This document shows, one piece after another, positions 39,522 to 49,607 of a stretch of 64,000 nucleotides of DNA (its first letter is position 1; each line of letters opens with the position of its first letter). A program made the position numbers and the translations under genes. This DNA is from Janthinobacterium lividum (lineage in GTDB: Bacteria > Pseudomonadota > Gammaproteobacteria > Burkholderiales > Burkholderiaceae_D), in contig NZ_JAAOLY010000002.1 of NCBI RefSeq assembly GCF_011601275.1, forward strand, positions 186,001-250,000, written 5' to 3'. The notes beneath the pieces were generated by a model that did not search any database, had not been told where the DNA came from, and saw nothing but the letters and a program-made list of their open reading frames with translations.

Positions 39522-39566
39522 TTTTTGCCGCATTGCGGCAAAAAAGGGCAGCTTCGGCTCCCAGAG

Positions 39567-39592
39567 AAAAGGCAGCCACGGCTGCCTTTTTT
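39567..39592 (+). terminator. Rho-independent terminator after rpmE2
   Basis: A stem GGCAGC / GCTGCC with a CACG loop, extended by four A-T pairs, ends in six T residues. A second A/T-flanked hairpin (39522-39544) lies directly after the rpmE2 stop codon but is followed by A and G, so this second hairpin is the better terminator. Confidence 0.85.
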
Positions 39593-39673
39593 GTCTTTGG
39601 CCGCTTTACTTTATACTCGCGCATACCCGACGCCATTCGTCGCGTCTTGCCACTATTCTGATACCGATTATCG

Positions 39674-41398
39674 ATGAAGCCAGTCCGCCTTCCCGCCGCC
39701 GCCACACTCGCGCTGCCACGATGGGCCTTGTTTGCGCTCGGCCTGCTGTACATCCTGCCTGGCCTGATCGGCCGCGAACCGTGGAAGAACGATGACGCCG
39801 CCAGTTTCGGCATCATGTGGACCATGGCGCATGGCGGCCTGAACGACTGGCTGTGGCCCAATATCGCCGGCCTGTCGCTGCCCGACGAGGGCCCGCTGGC
39901 CTTCTGGCTGGGCGCCATCTTCATCAAGCTGTTCGGCTGGATCGACGGCGACGTCTTCGGCGCGCGCATGTCGACCATCGGCATCTTCGTCGTCAGCACA
40001 CTGTCCGTCTGGTATACCGCCTTCAACCTGGGCCGCCGCAACGACGCCCAGCCGCTGCGCCTGGCCTTCGGCGGCCAGCCCGAACCGGACGACTTCGGTC
40101 GCACCCTGGCCGATGCCGCCGTGCTCATCTATCTGGGCTGCCTGGGCCTGCTGCAGCACAGCCACGACATCACGGCCGAAGCGCTGTACGTGTCCCTGAT
40201 GGCCTATCTGCTGTACCGCGCCGTGCGCTACGTGGAAGGCCCGTCCGTGCGCAATGCAGCGTTGCTGGGCCTGGCGCTGGGCGGTTTGACCCTCGCGCGC
40301 GGCTGGATCACCCCGGCGGCGCTGAGCATCGCCTTGCTGCTGTGCACCGTCTTCCTGCGCCTGCCGCTGCTGCGCAGCGTGCGCCACCTGGCGCTGGCCA
40401 TCGTGATCGGCATCGCGCTGACCCTCGTCTGGCTGCTGCCGGGCGAATGGCTGCGTCCGTACGGCCACTCGCCGCTGCAGGCATGGATGGAGTGGAATTG
40501 CCGCCAGTTCAGCGCCCCGAGCCTGAAAAGCCTGCAATACTTCTTGCGTGTCGGCATCTGGTTCTTCTGGCCCGCCTGGCCGTTCGCTGCCTGGGCCGTG
40601 TACGCCTGGCGCCGTCAGCACCACGTGCTGCACATCGTCGTGCCGCTGACCTTTGTCGCCATGCTGGCCATCCTGGGCCTATGCCATCCCGATCCCGACC
40701 CGAGCCAGCTGCTGCCCCTGCTGCCGCCGCTGGCAGTGATGGCCGCGTTCGGCTTGCTGACCATGAAACGAGGCGCCATCAACGCCATCGACTGGTTCTC
40801 CGTGATGGTGCTGACCATCTGCGCCCTCGCGCTGTGGCTGTTCTGGTTTGCCATCCTGACGGGCTGGCCGCCGAAACTGTCGCATAACGCCCTGAAACTG
40901 ATGCCCGGCTTCAAGCCCGAGCTGGACTTGCTCGCTTTCTTCGTGGCCGCCTGCGCCAGCGCTGGCTGGGTGGCGCTGGTGCACTGGCGCATCTCGCGCC
41001 AGCCGGCCGTGCTGTGGCGCGCCGTGGTGCTGTCATCCGGCGGCCTGATCCTGATCTGGGTGCTGATCATGACCTTGTTCCTGCCGCCGCTGAACTACAG
41101 CAAGAGCTACGCCAGCGTGGCGCACCAGATTTCAGTCCACCTGCCGCCAGGCAGCAAGTGCATCAACAGCAACGTCGGCGCCGCCCAGCGCGCCTCGTTC
41201 GCCTATTTCGGCCACCTGCCGTTTGCCAGCGTGGGGCAGCAGCAATGCGATGTGTTCTTGTTGCAAGACAGCATCAAGGTTCCAGACAGCAAGGAACAAC
41301 TGCCCGAGCACCACGGCGCGGACTGGATCAAACTGTGGGAAGGACGCCGCCCCACGGATGACGTGGAGCGTTTCCGCCTGTATCAGCGCGTCAAATAA
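39674..41398 (+). CDS. ArnT/PMT-like membrane glycosyltransferase
   Basis: A 574-residue inner-membrane protein with about a dozen helices and a C-terminal soluble tail. The first periplasmic loop has the acidic pair in EPWKNDDAASFG (near residue 38), typical of GT-C fold enzymes of the GT39/GT83 type that move sugars from polyprenyl phosphate carriers to lipid A or protein. The aminoarabinose synthesis genes are absent here, so the donor is unknown. It is monocistronic between two terminators. Confidence 0.85.
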   Translation: MKPVRLPAAATLALPRWALFALGLLYILPGLIGREPWKNDDAASFGIMWTMAHGGLNDWLWPNIAGLSLPDEGPLAFWLGAIFIKLFGWIDGDVFGARMSTIGIFVVSTLSVWYTAFNLGRRNDAQPLRLAFGGQPEPDDFGRTLADAAVLIYLGCLGLLQHSHDITAEALYVSLMAYLLYRAVRYVEGPSVRNAALLGLALGGLTLARGWITPAALSIALLLCTVFLRLPLLRSVRHLALAIVIGIALTLVWLLPGEWLRPYGHSPLQAWMEWNCRQFSAPSLKSLQYFLRVGIWFFWPAWPFAAWAVYAWRRQHHVLHIVVPLTFVAMLAILGLCHPDPDPSQLLPLLPPLAVMAAFGLLTMKRGAINAIDWFSVMVLTICALALWLFWFAILTGWPPKLSHNALKLMPGFKPELDLLAFFVAACASAGWVALVHWRISRQPAVLWRAVVLSSGGLILIWVLIMTLFLPPLNYSKSYASVAHQISVHLPPGSKCINSNVGAAQRASFAYFGHLPFASVGQQQCDVFLLQDSIKVPDSKEQLPEHHGADWIKLWEGRRPTDDVERFRLYQRVK

Positions 41399-41402
41399 GT
41401 AC

Positions 41403-41431
41403 AAAAAAACCGGGCCAGCCCCGGTTTTTTT
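41403..41431 (+). terminator. Rho-independent terminator after the glycosyltransferase
   Basis: The stem ACCGGG / CCCGGT with a five-base loop is flanked by a seven-base A run and a seven-base T run, so it can work in both directions. It begins a few bases after the stop at 41398. Confidence 0.88.
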
Positions 41432-41496
41432 ATGTCCGCCAGACAATTGCGACCCACAGGAAAAGTGTTGCCTTAAAATATAGTTAATTACCTAAA

Positions 41497-41526
41497 TTGA
41501 ACTAACATTGCTTTTTATATTATAAT
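41497..41526 (+). promoter_or_regulatory. Sigma70-like promoter of the PEP-CTERM gene
   Basis: TTGAAC (41497-41502), an 18-base spacer and a perfect TATAAT (41521-41526) lie in a markedly AT-rich stretch 70 bases upstream of the ATG at 41597. The -10 is ideal and the -35 keeps TTGA. Confidence 0.6.
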
Positions 41527-41596
41527 AGCGGACTGCGCGATGGCGGTGTCTTGCTTTCCCGCCCTATTCGTCCCCCAATTTACTATGAGATTGTCC

Positions 41597-42577
41597 ATGA
41601 AATTATTTGCTACCCGCACCTTGCCGCTGATCAGCGCCGCCCTGTTCGCTTTCTCCTTCAGCGCTTCGGCCCAGGCCACCGTGGTTGACCTCGGCGTCGC
41701 CAATGGCTACTCGGCCTTCATCTTCGGCAACATCGGCAGCAGCGGCGCCAGCGGCTTTACCAGCGTCGGCGGCAGCATCGCCGCTGGCGGCAATATCTAC
41801 CTCGACAACTACAACGTCGGCACGAACAAAAAACCAGGTAACGCCGTCAATTCGGTCGTTGCTGGCGGTAACCTGAACACGGGCTGGGGCACGCTCGGCG
41901 GTTCGGCCGTGTACGGCGTCAGCAACCCTAACGCCACCTTGACGGCGCCACAATGGTTCCCAACAAACAACATCAGCAAAGGCAACGCTTCCACCCTGGA
42001 CTTCGCGGGCGCCAAGCAGCAATTGACGACCCTGTCGGGCGACGTGGCCAAGCTGCAATCGAACGGTACCGTCATCTCGCAGTACGGCAACATGACCCTG
42101 GTGGGCAATGTCAACGCCGACGTGAATATTTTCAACATCGATGCGTCGAACCTGCATAACCTGACCCTGGACCTGTCCTCGCTGAAAAGCACGGCCAGCA
42201 TCATCATCAACGGCACGGCCAGCAACATCACCATGAGCGGCGGCTTCGACAATTTCGCCAGCTTCGCCAACCGCACGCTGTTCAACTTCGCCAACGCCAC
42301 CACCACCAACCTGCAGAACGTCGGCATCAACGGCAGCATCCTGGCGCCGAACAGCGCGTTCTCGGGTTCGGGCGACATGAACGGCACCCTGATCGCCAAT
42401 TCGGTCAGCTCGATCAATTATGGCCACGTCGCGATGAACGGCGCCGGCTTCAACACGGTCAACGTGTCGGCCGTGCCGGAACCAGGCACCTACGCCATGC
42501 TGCTGGCCGGCCTGGGCTTGCTGGCGTTCATGCGCCGCCGCACGCCAGCGCGCGCACCGCAAGCCGCGATGGCCTGA
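41597..42577 (+). CDS. PEP-CTERM sorted choice-of-anchor A protein
   Basis: A 326-residue exported protein. The signal peptide ends near SASAQA. Residues 30-290 form a choice-of-anchor A domain rich in Gly, Asn, Ser and Thr (VGGSIAAGGNIYLDNYNVG; later GINGSILAPNSAFSG). The end is a PEP-CTERM signal, VPEPGTYAMLLAGLGLLAF then MRRR, recognised by exosortase (EpsH/XrtA type), which cuts near PEP and places the protein on the outer surface or matrix. No exosortase is in the window. Start at 41597 gives a clean signal peptide; ATG at 41585 is possible. Confidence 0.9.
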   Translation: MKLFATRTLPLISAALFAFSFSASAQATVVDLGVANGYSAFIFGNIGSSGASGFTSVGGSIAAGGNIYLDNYNVGTNKKPGNAVNSVVAGGNLNTGWGTLGGSAVYGVSNPNATLTAPQWFPTNNISKGNASTLDFAGAKQQLTTLSGDVAKLQSNGTVISQYGNMTLVGNVNADVNIFNIDASNLHNLTLDLSSLKSTASIIINGTASNITMSGGFDNFASFANRTLFNFANATTTNLQNVGINGSILAPNSAFSGSGDMNGTLIANSVSSINYGHVAMNGAGFNTVNVSAVPEPGTYAMLLAGLGLLAFMRRRTPARAPQAAMA

Positions 42578-42595
42578 GCTTTACGCTGAATCCAT

Positions 42596-42635
42596 AAAAA
42601 AACACCGGGCCGCGCGAGCGTCCCGGTGTTTTTTT
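42596..42635. terminator. Bidirectional terminator between the PEP-CTERM and acyl-CoA synthetase genes
   Basis: A 7-bp GC stem (CACCGGG / CCCGGTG) extended by seven A-T pairs has A7 on the left and T7 on the right, so it can stop RNA polymerase from both convergent genes. Confidence 0.9.
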
Positions 42636-42652
42636 ATGGGCTGGCGAAAATC

Positions 42653-44332
42653 TTACTCCGTGCTCAAACCTAGATCCGTCGCCACCTGCTTGCGCAATAC
42701 ATATTTCTGGATCTTGCCCGTCACCGTCATGGGGAATTCCTCGACGAAACGCACGTAGCGGGGAATCTTGTAGTAGGCGATCTGCCCGTCGCAAAAGGCG
42801 CGGATATCGTCGCTGGTGGCCTGCGTGCCTGGACGCAGAATGATGCAGGCGCACAGCTCTTCGCCATACTTGGCGTCCGGCACGCCCACGCATTGCACGT
42901 CGAGCACGCTCGGGTGGCGATACAGGAATTCCTCCACTTCGCGCGGGTAAATGTTTTCACCGCCGCGTATCACCATGTCCTTCGAGCGGCCGACGATGCT
43001 GCAAAAGCCGTTGTCATCGATCACGGCCAAGTCGCCCGTGTGCATCCAGCGCGCCGCGTCGATGGCTTCGCTGGTTTTTTCAGGGTCGCCCCAGTAGCCC
43101 TGCATCACGGAATAGCCACGCGTGAGCAACTCACCCTTCTCGCCGCGCGGCACGATGCGCCCTTCCGCATCGATGATTTTCACTTCCAGGTGCGGGTGGA
43201 CCCTGCCGATGGACGACACGCGCATTTCGCGCGGGTCCTCGATCGATGTCTGGAAACTGACGGGCGACGTTTCCGTCATGCCATAGGCAATCGTGATTTC
43301 CGCCATGTGCATCAGCTCGATGACCCGCGTCATGACTTCCATCGGGCAGGGCGAGCCGGCCATGATGCCGGTGCGCAAATTCGACAGATCGTATTGCTTG
43401 AAGTCGGGATGGTCGAGGATGGCGATGAACATGGTCGGCACGCCATGCAGCCCCGTGCAGCGCTCGGCCTGCACGGTTTCCAGCACGGCTTTCGGATCAA
43501 ACCCTTCGCCGGGAAACACCATCGCCGCGCCATGCGTGACGCAAGCCAGGTTGCCCAGCACCATGCCGAAGCAGTGGTACAGGGGCACGGGAATGCATAG
43601 GCGGTCCCGTTCGGTGAGGCGCATGGCTACACCGATGAAAAAGCCGTTGTTCAGGATATTGTGGTGCGTCAAGGTGGCGCCTTTCGGCGCGCCCGTGGTG
43701 CCGGACGTGAACTGAATGTTGACGGCGTCGTCAAACTGCAAGCCAGCGCTCACTTCTTCCAAGTGCGCCAGGTCGGCATCCATGATGCCGTCCATCAGGG
43801 TGTCAAAGTTGTGCATGCCCGGCGTGGCGGCCGTGCCCAGACGGATGACGTGGCGCAATTGCGGCAGGCGCGGCGATTGCAGGGCGCCGACGCGCGAACG
43901 GGCGATTTCCGGCACCACGTCCTGCACGATGGCCAGGTAGTCGCTGGACTTGAAGCTGGGCGACAGGATCAGCGCGCTGCACTGCACCTTGTCGAGCACG
44001 TATTCGAGTTCCGAGCGCCGGTATGCCGGATTGATGTTGACCATGATCAAGCCAGCTTTCGCCGTGGCAAACTGCGTCAGCACCCATTCGGCGCAGTTCT
44101 GCGACCAGATGCCGACCCGGTCGCCCGGCTGCAAGCCCAGTTTCAGCAAGCCGGCGGCCAGGCGGTGCACGCGCTGCTGGAACTCCAGATACGTCCAGCG
44201 CACGTTCTGGTGCGCCACGATCAGGGCGTCGTGCTGGCCGTAGCGGGCGGCAATGCCGTCCAGGTAGGCGCCGATGGTGTCGCCGATCAACGGCGTCTCG
44301 TGGGCGCCATGTACATAACTCATTGCTTGCAT
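42653..44332 (-). CDS. Fatty-acid/acyl-CoA synthetase (AMP-binding family)
   Basis: A 559-residue adenylate-forming ligase that activates a carboxylic acid to acyl-AMP and then acyl-CoA. The P-loop is [16 protein letters not shown] near residue 210; [10 protein letters not shown] near 340 and [12 protein letters not shown] and the hinge [16 protein letters not shown] near 455 are also present. The catalytic Lys is in TVTGKIQKY near residue 540. It most resembles medium-chain ligases of the ACSF2/FadD3-like branch. GGAG precedes the first ATG. It stands alone, with no beta-oxidation genes adjacent. Confidence 0.9.
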   Translation of the reverse strand: MQAMSYVHGAHETPLIGDTIGAYLDGIAARYGQHDALIVAHQNVRWTYLEFQQRVHRLAAGLLKLGLQPGDRVGIWSQNCAEWVLTQFATAKAGLIMVNINPAYRRSELEYVLDKVQCSALILSPSFKSSDYLAIVQDVVPEIARSRVGALQSPRLPQLRHVIRLGTAATPGMHNFDTLMDGIMDADLAHLEEVSAGLQFDDAVNIQFTSGTTGAPKGATLTHHNILNNGFFIGVAMRLTERDRLCIPVPLYHCFGMVLGNLACVTHGAAMVFPGEGFDPKAVLETVQAERCTGLHGVPTMFIAILDHPDFKQYDLSNLRTGIMAGSPCPMEVMTRVIELMHMAEITIAYGMTETSPVSFQTSIEDPREMRVSSIGRVHPHLEVKIIDAEGRIVPRGEKGELLTRGYSVMQGYWGDPEKTSEAIDAARWMHTGDLAVIDDNGFCSIVGRSKDMVIRGGENIYPREVEEFLYRHPSVLDVQCVGVPDAKYGEELCACIILRPGTQATSDDIRAFCDGQIAYYKIPRYVRFVEEFPMTVTGKIQKYVLRKQVATDLGLSTE

Positions 44333-44465
44333 GCTGTCTCCGGGGTGGGTGGCGCGGCGCGCTCTTGTTATCGTCTTCGATGCAGAAAATTATAGCCGCA
44401 ACCGCCCCCGCCCTGCGTCAGCTTGCTGTAATGTGCAGGCCAGCACATCCGACACTCACGGCACC

Positions 44466-46823
44466 ATGACAGGCAACACCCAGCACACGCCCGAACAGGG
44501 CTTCATCCTGACCCGCCACTGGCGCGACACGAGCGCCGGCACGGAAGTCGATTTCTGGCTGGCAACGGATGCCGGGCCCCGCCACGTGCGCCTGCCCGTG
44601 CAGACGGCCGTCGCCTTCATTCCCATGGAGCAGCAGGAGCAGGCACAACAGCTGCTGCGCGGCGAGCGCCATGCGGAACTGCGTCCCCTGTCGCTGTGCG
44701 ATTTCCACCACCGCCCCGTGCTGGGCCTGTACTGCAAGCAATACCGGCATTTGCTGAAGCTGGAAAAGCAGCTGCGCGCGCACGGCGTCGACGTGTACGA
44801 AGCCGACATCCGCCCGCCCGAGCGCTACCTGATGGAGCGTTTCATCACGGCGCCGGTAACGTTCAGCGGAGAAACGGAAGTGCAGCTGAAACCTGCGCCT
44901 GGCTACCGCCCCACATTAAAACTGGTATCGCTCGATATCGAGACGACGGCCCATGGCGAACTGTATTCGCTGGCCCTGGAAGGCTGCGGCCAGCGCCAGG
45001 TCTACATGCTGGGGCCGCCAAACGGCGGCGACGAGACACTCGATTTCGACCTGGAATACTGCGATAGCCGCGCACAGATCCTCGAGCGCCTGAACACGTG
45101 GATGGAGCGCCACGATCCGGACGCCATCATCGGCTGGAACCTGGTGCAGTTCGACTTGCGCGTGCTGCGCCAGCACGCCGAGCGCTACCAGATACCGTTG
45201 AAACTGGGACGCGGCGGCGCCGTGATGGAATGGCGCGAGCATGGCGGCAAGCAGGAACACTATTTTGCGGCCGCGGCGGGACGCCTGATCATCGACGGCA
45301 TCGAAGCATTGAAGTCCGCGACGTGGAATTTTCCCTCGTTCAGTCTGGAAAACGTGGCGCAGACGCTGTTGGGCGAAGGCAAGTCCATCGACAATCCCTA
45401 CCAGCGCATGGCCGAGATCGACCGGCGCTTCCGCGAAGACAAGCCGGCGCTGGCCCGCTACAACCTCAAGGATTGCGAGCTGGTCACGCGCATCTTCGCC
45501 AAGACCGAGCTGCTGACGTTCCTGCTGGAGCGGGCCAGCGTGACGGGTCTGGCGGCCGACCGCAGTGGCGGCTCCGTGGCCGCCTTCGAGCACCTGTACC
45601 TGCCGCTGATGCACCGGCAAGGCTACGTGGCGCCCAACCTGGGCGATGTCTCGGGCGAAAACAGCCCCGGCGGCTTCGTCATGGATTCGCAGTCGGGCCT
45701 GTACGACTCGGTGCTGGTGCTCGACTACAAAAGCCTGTACCCATCCATCATCCGCACCTTTCTGATCGATCCCGTGGGGCTGGTGGTGGGCACGCGTGGC
45801 GACGAGGCGGAAACCGTGCCCGGCTACCGGGGCGCGCAATTTTCGCGTGTGAAACATTGCCTGCCCGCTATCGTGGAGCAGGTGTGGCGAGGCCGCGAGG
45901 CAGCCAAGCGCGAGCGCAACGCCCCGCTGTCACAAGCGTTAAAGATCATCATGAACGCGTTCTATGGCGTGCTGGGATCGAGCGGCTGCCGCTTTTTCGA
46001 TCCGCGCCTGGCGTCGTCGATTACCCTGCGGGGCCACGACATCATGCACCGCACGCGCGAGCTGATCACCGAGCACGGTTATCAAGTGATCTATGGCGAC
46101 ACGGATTCCACGTTCGTGTGGCTGAAAACGGCGCATACGGACGAAGCGGCAGGCAAGATAGGCCGCGCCCTGGTGGCGCACGTGAATGCCTGGTGGAACA
46201 CCTATCTGCGCGACGAGTTTGGCCTCGAGAATGCGCTGGAGCTGGAATTCGAGACGCATTACCGGCGTTTCCTGATGCCCACCATCCGCGGCTCGGAAGA
46301 AGGCAGCAAGAAGCGCTACGCGGGCCTCGTCGGCAAACCCGACGGCAGCGAGGACATGGTCTACAAGGGCCTGGAAACCGTGCGCAGCGACTGGACGCCG
46401 CTGGCGCAGCAATTCCAGCAGGATTTGTACCGGCGCATCTTCCAGCGCGCCGCCTACCAGGATTATGTGCGCGACTACGTGGCGCGCACCGTGCGCGGCG
46501 AATTCGACGCTTTATTGGTCTACCGCAAGCGATTGCGCCGCCCGCTCGACGATTACCAGCGCAACGTGCCGCCCCACGTGCGCGCGGCGCGCACGGCCGA
46601 CGCCTACAACAAGTCGCAGGGCCGGCCGCTGCAATACCAGAACGGCGGCTGGATCAGCTATGTCATCACGGTGGCGGGGCCGGAACCGCTGGAAACGCAG
46701 CGCTCGCCCATCGACTACCACCACTACCTGACGCGCCAGCTGCAGCCGGTGGCCGACGCCATCCTGCCCTTCCTGGGCGATGATTTTTCGCGGCTTGTGT
46801 CGGGCCAGCAGGATTTGTTCTAG
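44466..46823 (+). CDS. polB: DNA polymerase II (family B)
   Basis: A 785-residue family B polymerase, nearly the length of E. coli Pol II (783). The 3'-5' exonuclease has ExoI SLDIETT near residue 160 and Exo[11 protein letters not shown] near 225. The polymerase palm has motif [14 protein letters not shown] near residue 422, motif [19 protein letters not shown] near 490 and motif C YGDTDST near 545. All catalytic acids are intact. In E. coli it serves lesion bypass and fork restart under LexA; no convincing LexA box was found here. The ATG at 44466 is chosen because the conserved region begins soon after. Confidence 0.95.
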   Translation: MTGNTQHTPEQGFILTRHWRDTSAGTEVDFWLATDAGPRHVRLPVQTAVAFIPMEQQEQAQQLLRGERHAELRPLSLCDFHHRPVLGLYCKQYRHLLKLEKQLRAHGVDVYEADIRPPERYLMERFITAPVTFSGETEVQLKPAPGYRPTLKLVSLDIETTAHGELYSLALEGCGQRQVYMLGPPNGGDETLDFDLEYCDSRAQILERLNTWMERHDPDAIIGWNLVQFDLRVLRQHAERYQIPLKLGRGGAVMEWREHGGKQEHYFAAAAGRLIIDGIEALKSATWNFPSFSLENVAQTLLGEGKSIDNPYQRMAEIDRRFREDKPALARYNLKDCELVTRIFAKTELLTFLLERASVTGLAADRSGGSVAAFEHLYLPLMHRQGYVAPNLGDVSGENSPGGFVMDSQSGLYDSVLVLDYKSLYPSIIRTFLIDPVGLVVGTRGDEAETVPGYRGAQFSRVKHCLPAIVEQVWRGREAAKRERNAPLSQALKIIMNAFYGVLGSSGCRFFDPRLASSITLRGHDIMHRTRELITEHGYQVIYGDTDSTFVWLKTAHTDEAAGKIGRALVAHVNAWWNTYLRDEFGLENALELEFETHYRRFLMPTIRGSEEGSKKRYAGLVGKPDGSEDMVYKGLETVRSDWTPLAQQFQQDLYRRIFQRAAYQDYVRDYVARTVRGEFDALLVYRKRLRRPLDDYQRNVPPHVRAARTADAYNKSQGRPLQYQNGGWISYVITVAGPEPLETQRSPIDYHHYLTRQLQPVADAILPFLGDDFSRLVSGQQDLF

Positions 46824-47096
46824 ATCAAATCTGCTTACCTGCGCGGCCAAGCTGAGGTAATATCGGCGCCTTCCGGGCTTATCTGACCCTGTCCGCGGGC
46901 GCTGTGCGCCGTGGCAGCGTAAAATACGCCATGGCGAAAGAATAAGAGCTGCATGCAGAAGAAGATGCCATTCCAGACGAGAATCGTTCGCAACAGGATT
47001 TTCCTCGCTGAAATGGCGCATAATTTACAACTATGTTGAACCAGCGGGCAGTCGCATCAGCCATCTGCCCTGCTAATTTTAGAATGAATTGACACC

Positions 47097-48413
47097 ATGA
47101 CCGAGATCACGTCCTTAAGAGACATCCCGCAAAAAAATATCTTCCGCAAGGGCGACACCTTTGTGCTGTTCGGCGAGCTGTTCGGCCGCGGCTATGTAAA
47201 TGGCTTGCTGGACGAAGCGCGCAAGGCGGGCATGAATATCGTCGGCATGACGGTCGGCCGCCGCGATGAAAACATGGCGCTGCGTCCGCTGAACGCGGAA
47301 GAGCTGGCCGAAGCCGAAGCCAACCTGGGCGGGCGCATCATCAATGTGCCGCTGATGGCCGGTTTTGACCTCGACGCGCCAGCCGGCGAACCGACGCCGA
47401 CGGCCCTGCTGGCCGACATGACCCTGAAGAGCTGGCAGGAAGACAAGCTGGACTGGGCGCAGATCGAACGCTGCCGCGAAGCCGGCATCGCCCGTTTCAG
47501 CGCTTCCGTGGCAAAAGCCATGGCCGAGCTGGACAGCTTGATTCCTGACGGCAGCAATGTGTATTTCGCCCACACCATGGCTGGCGGCATTCCAAAGGTC
47601 AAGGTTTTCCTGGCGATCGCCAACCGCATCTACAAAGGCCGCGGCGAGCGCTTCATGTCCTCGCGCGCCCTGCTCGACAGCGACCTGGGCAAGCTGATCC
47701 TGATGAACTTCGACGAAGTCACGGCCAACACCCTGCAGCACCTGATCGACGGCAGCGCCGCCATCCGCGCCCGCATCGAGCAAACGGGCGGCCAGGTACG
47801 CTACAGCGCCTACGGCTACCACGGCACCGAGATCCTGATCGACGGCAAGTACCAGTGGCAAACCTACAGCAACTACACGCAAGGCCTGGCGAAGATGCGC
47901 CTGGAAAACGTGGCCAAGGCCGCGTGGGACAAAGGCATCAAGGCCACCGTCTTCAACTGCCCGGAAATCCGCACGAACTCGTCCGACATTTTCGTCGGCG
48001 TGGAACTGTCCCTGTTCCCGCTGCTCGACGCGCTGAAAAAAGAAGGCGGCGCGGCCTGGGCAGAAGAGCAGTGGAAAACCTGCCAGGGCTTGCTGGAAGA
48101 CGGCGTTTCTCTGCAAGACTTGCTCGACCGTATCGCCGCCTACAATGGCGACGCCACCAGCGTGCAGTTCCGCAACTTCGCCGCCTGGCCGATGGACAAC
48201 ACCCCGGAGCTGGCCGAAGTCATGATCGGCACCTCGGACGACATCACCAAGCTGCACAAGGACCGCAAGGAACTGATCACCGACCACCTGAGCTCGCTGG
48301 TACTGGAAGGCACGGGCCCGCTGATGTTCCACACCATGTCGGAACCGCCAGCACCGGTCGTCTGGCTCAACCACGACATCATCGCGCGCCAGCTGAACTC
48401 GGCTCACAACTGA
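47097..48413 (+). CDS. Conserved ~440-residue protein, possibly FabMG-type enoyl-ACP reductase
   Basis: A 438-residue soluble protein. Near the N-terminus VLFGELFGRGYVNGLLDEA followed by GMTVGRRDE looks like a nucleotide-binding Rossmann start with a GxxxGxG pattern. Other conserved stretches are YFAHTMAGGIPKVK, YKGRGERFMSSRALLDSDLGKLILMNFDEV and YGYHGTEILIDGKYQWQTYSNYT. From memory it resembles proteins annotated as the FabMG enoyl-ACP-reductase family, but I cannot confirm this. The sequence is intact and the gene is monocistronic with its own terminator. It is clearly a real conserved gene; the enzymatic assignment is tentative. Confidence 0.5.
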   Translation: MTEITSLRDIPQKNIFRKGDTFVLFGELFGRGYVNGLLDEARKAGMNIVGMTVGRRDENMALRPLNAEELAEAEANLGGRIINVPLMAGFDLDAPAGEPTPTALLADMTLKSWQEDKLDWAQIERCREAGIARFSASVAKAMAELDSLIPDGSNVYFAHTMAGGIPKVKVFLAIANRIYKGRGERFMSSRALLDSDLGKLILMNFDEVTANTLQHLIDGSAAIRARIEQTGGQVRYSAYGYHGTEILIDGKYQWQTYSNYTQGLAKMRLENVAKAAWDKGIKATVFNCPEIRTNSSDIFVGVELSLFPLLDALKKEGGAAWAEEQWKTCQGLLEDGVSLQDLLDRIAAYNGDATSVQFRNFAAWPMDNTPELAEVMIGTSDDITKLHKDRKELITDHLSSLVLEGTGPLMFHTMSEPPAPVVWLNHDIIARQLNSAHN

Positions 48414-48434
48414 GCTTGATGTAGCAGCACAGCA

Positions 48435-48470
48435 CCGACGGCCCGGCTCATCCCCGGGCCGTCGGCGTTT
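48435..48470 (+). terminator. Hairpin terminator after the FabMG-like gene
   Basis: A perfect 12-bp stem CCGACGGCCCGG / CCGGGCCGTCGG with a 7-base loop lies 21 bases after the stop and is followed by CGTTTCC. The U-tract is short but the stem is very stable. Confidence 0.7.
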
Positions 48471-48481
48471 CCATCGCCCCG

Positions 48482-49246
48482 TTATGCCCGTACGATGGAC
48501 ACGCCGCCGTCGGCCAGCAGCGCCGTACCAGTGGTGAAACTCGATGCATCGGACGCCAGGTACAGCGCCGAGCGGGCGATCTCGTCCGGCATGGCCAGGC
48601 GTTTCAATGCGTGCAGTCCCGCCACGAAGGCCAGCGCTTCGGGCGTACTGGCCACTTGCCGCCCCAACGGTGTATCGGTACCGCCCGGCAACAAGGCATT
48701 CACGCGGATGCCTGCCGCGCCATACTCGGCCGCCAGGGCCTTCGTCAAGCCGATCACGCCCGCCTTGCTGGCCGCATACGCGGCCATGCCAGGCATGCCC
48801 AAGGTATGGCCGACAAACGTGGACGTGAAAATCAGCGAGCCGCCGCCGCGCGCCGCCATGGCTGGCAGCTGGTATTTGGCCGCCAGGAAGGCGCTCGTGA
48901 GATTGGTATCGACCGTCGCCCGCCAGTCTTCCAGGGCAACGTCCTGCGTGGGCCCCATGGGCCCTAGGGTGCCCGCATTATTAAAAGCGATATCGAGGCC
49001 GCCAAAGCGCTGCAGCGCCAGCGCCACGGCCCCTTGCGCGCACGCGGCGTCGCCCACATCGCCCACGCAAGCCACGGCTTGCGCGCCCCCGTCCGCCAGC
49101 TGCGCCACCAGCGCATCGAGCTCCTTCCGCCGCCGCGCCACCAGTACCAGCCGCGCGCCATGGCGGGCAAACAGCCGCGCCGCCGCATGGCCGATGCCCG
49201 AGCTGGCGCCCGTGATGATGGCGACCTTGTTTTCCAGTTGCTTCAT
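48482..49246 (-). CDS. Short-chain dehydrogenase/reductase
   Basis: A 254-residue classical SDR oxidoreductase. It has the cofactor motif TGASSGIG (residues 13-20), NNAG near 88, the catalytic Ser in SLIFTST, and Tyr-x-x-x-Lys in YAASKAG near 156. The basic residues after strand 2 (ARRRKE) suggest NADP(H). The substrate is unknown. The ATG at 49246 has GGAGGG upstream; longer readings run towards the tRNA gene and lack support. It is convergent with the FabMG-like gene. Confidence 0.92.
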   Translation of the reverse strand: MKQLENKVAIITGASSGIGHAAARLFARHGARLVLVARRRKELDALVAQLADGGAQAVACVGDVGDAACAQGAVALALQRFGGLDIAFNNAGTLGPMGPTQDVALEDWRATVDTNLTSAFLAAKYQLPAMAARGGGSLIFTSTFVGHTLGMPGMAAYAASKAGVIGLTKALAAEYGAAGIRVNALLPGGTDTPLGRQVASTPEALAFVAGLHALKRLAMPDEIARSALYLASDASSFTTGTALLADGGVSIVRA

Positions 49247-49377
49247 GGGATATCCCTCCAGGTGAATGAAGGGATACGATAGGACGGCAGGCCAGGCGCG
49301 GCACTCCGCTTCTTGCGCTGGAATCGGCGCGCTCAAGGACTCTCGATGCTTCTGCAAACGCACGCCAAGCATAAAAC

Positions 49378-49406
49378 TTGCCAGATTGTGACAAATCAGT
49401 GATAAT
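49378..49406 (+). promoter_or_regulatory. Promoter of the tRNA-Leu gene
   Basis: TTGCCA (49378-49383), a 17-base spacer and GATAAT (49401-49406) lie 12 bases upstream of the tRNA 5' end. The spacing is ideal and the context fits a stable-RNA promoter. Confidence 0.6.
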
Positions 49407-49418
49407 GCGTCTCGCGTT

Positions 49419-49505
49419 GCCGGGATGGCGGAATAGGTAGACGCACGGGACTCAAAATCCCGCGCTGGAAACAGCGTGCCGGTTCGATTCCGGCTCCCGG
49501 CACCA
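49419..49505 (+). tRNA. tRNA-Leu (anticodon CAA)
   Basis: An 87-base tRNA including an encoded CCA end. The acceptor stem is GCCGGGA with TCCCGGC; the anticodon stem CGGGA / TCCCG encloses the loop CTCAAAA, giving anticodon CAA for UUG codons. A long variable arm (GCGCTGGAAACAGCGT region) marks a class II tRNA, and the T-arm has GGTTCGATTCC. The adjacent integrase remnant suggests its 3' end served as an attachment site. Confidence 0.97.
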
Positions 49506-49531
49506 CAGAACACTTTAGTAGCACCTGATCA

Positions 49532-49564
49532 AACCCGCCCATCGCCAGATGCTGCGGGTTTTTT
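49532..49564 (+). terminator. Rho-independent terminator after tRNA-Leu
   Basis: A 7-bp stem AACCCGC / GCGGGTT with a 15-base loop is followed by a T run of six including stem bases. It lies 27 bases after the tRNA end. Confidence 0.75.
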
Positions 49565-49607
49565 ATTGGCTCAGCCTGTCGTTTGACAGGTCGCATAAAT
49601 TGACGGT

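Noticed and set aside
39522..39544. Hairpin TTTTTGCCGC / GCGGCAAAAA directly after rpmE2
   Set aside because: The T run precedes rather than follows the stem on the coding strand, so it was not called as the rpmE2 terminator; the next hairpin is better.
44430..44450. Possible LexA box upstream of polB (CTGT... followed by ...CAG)
   Set aside because: CTGTAATGTGCAGG does not keep the CTGT-N8-ACAG spacing; only part of one half-site fits.
46879..47064. Small minus-strand frame of 61 codons, and a 28-codon plus frame, between polB and the FabMG-like gene
   Set aside because: Neither has a good ribosome site, and the three frames across the region give equally plausible peptides. The 273-bp interval is left as non-coding upstream sequence.
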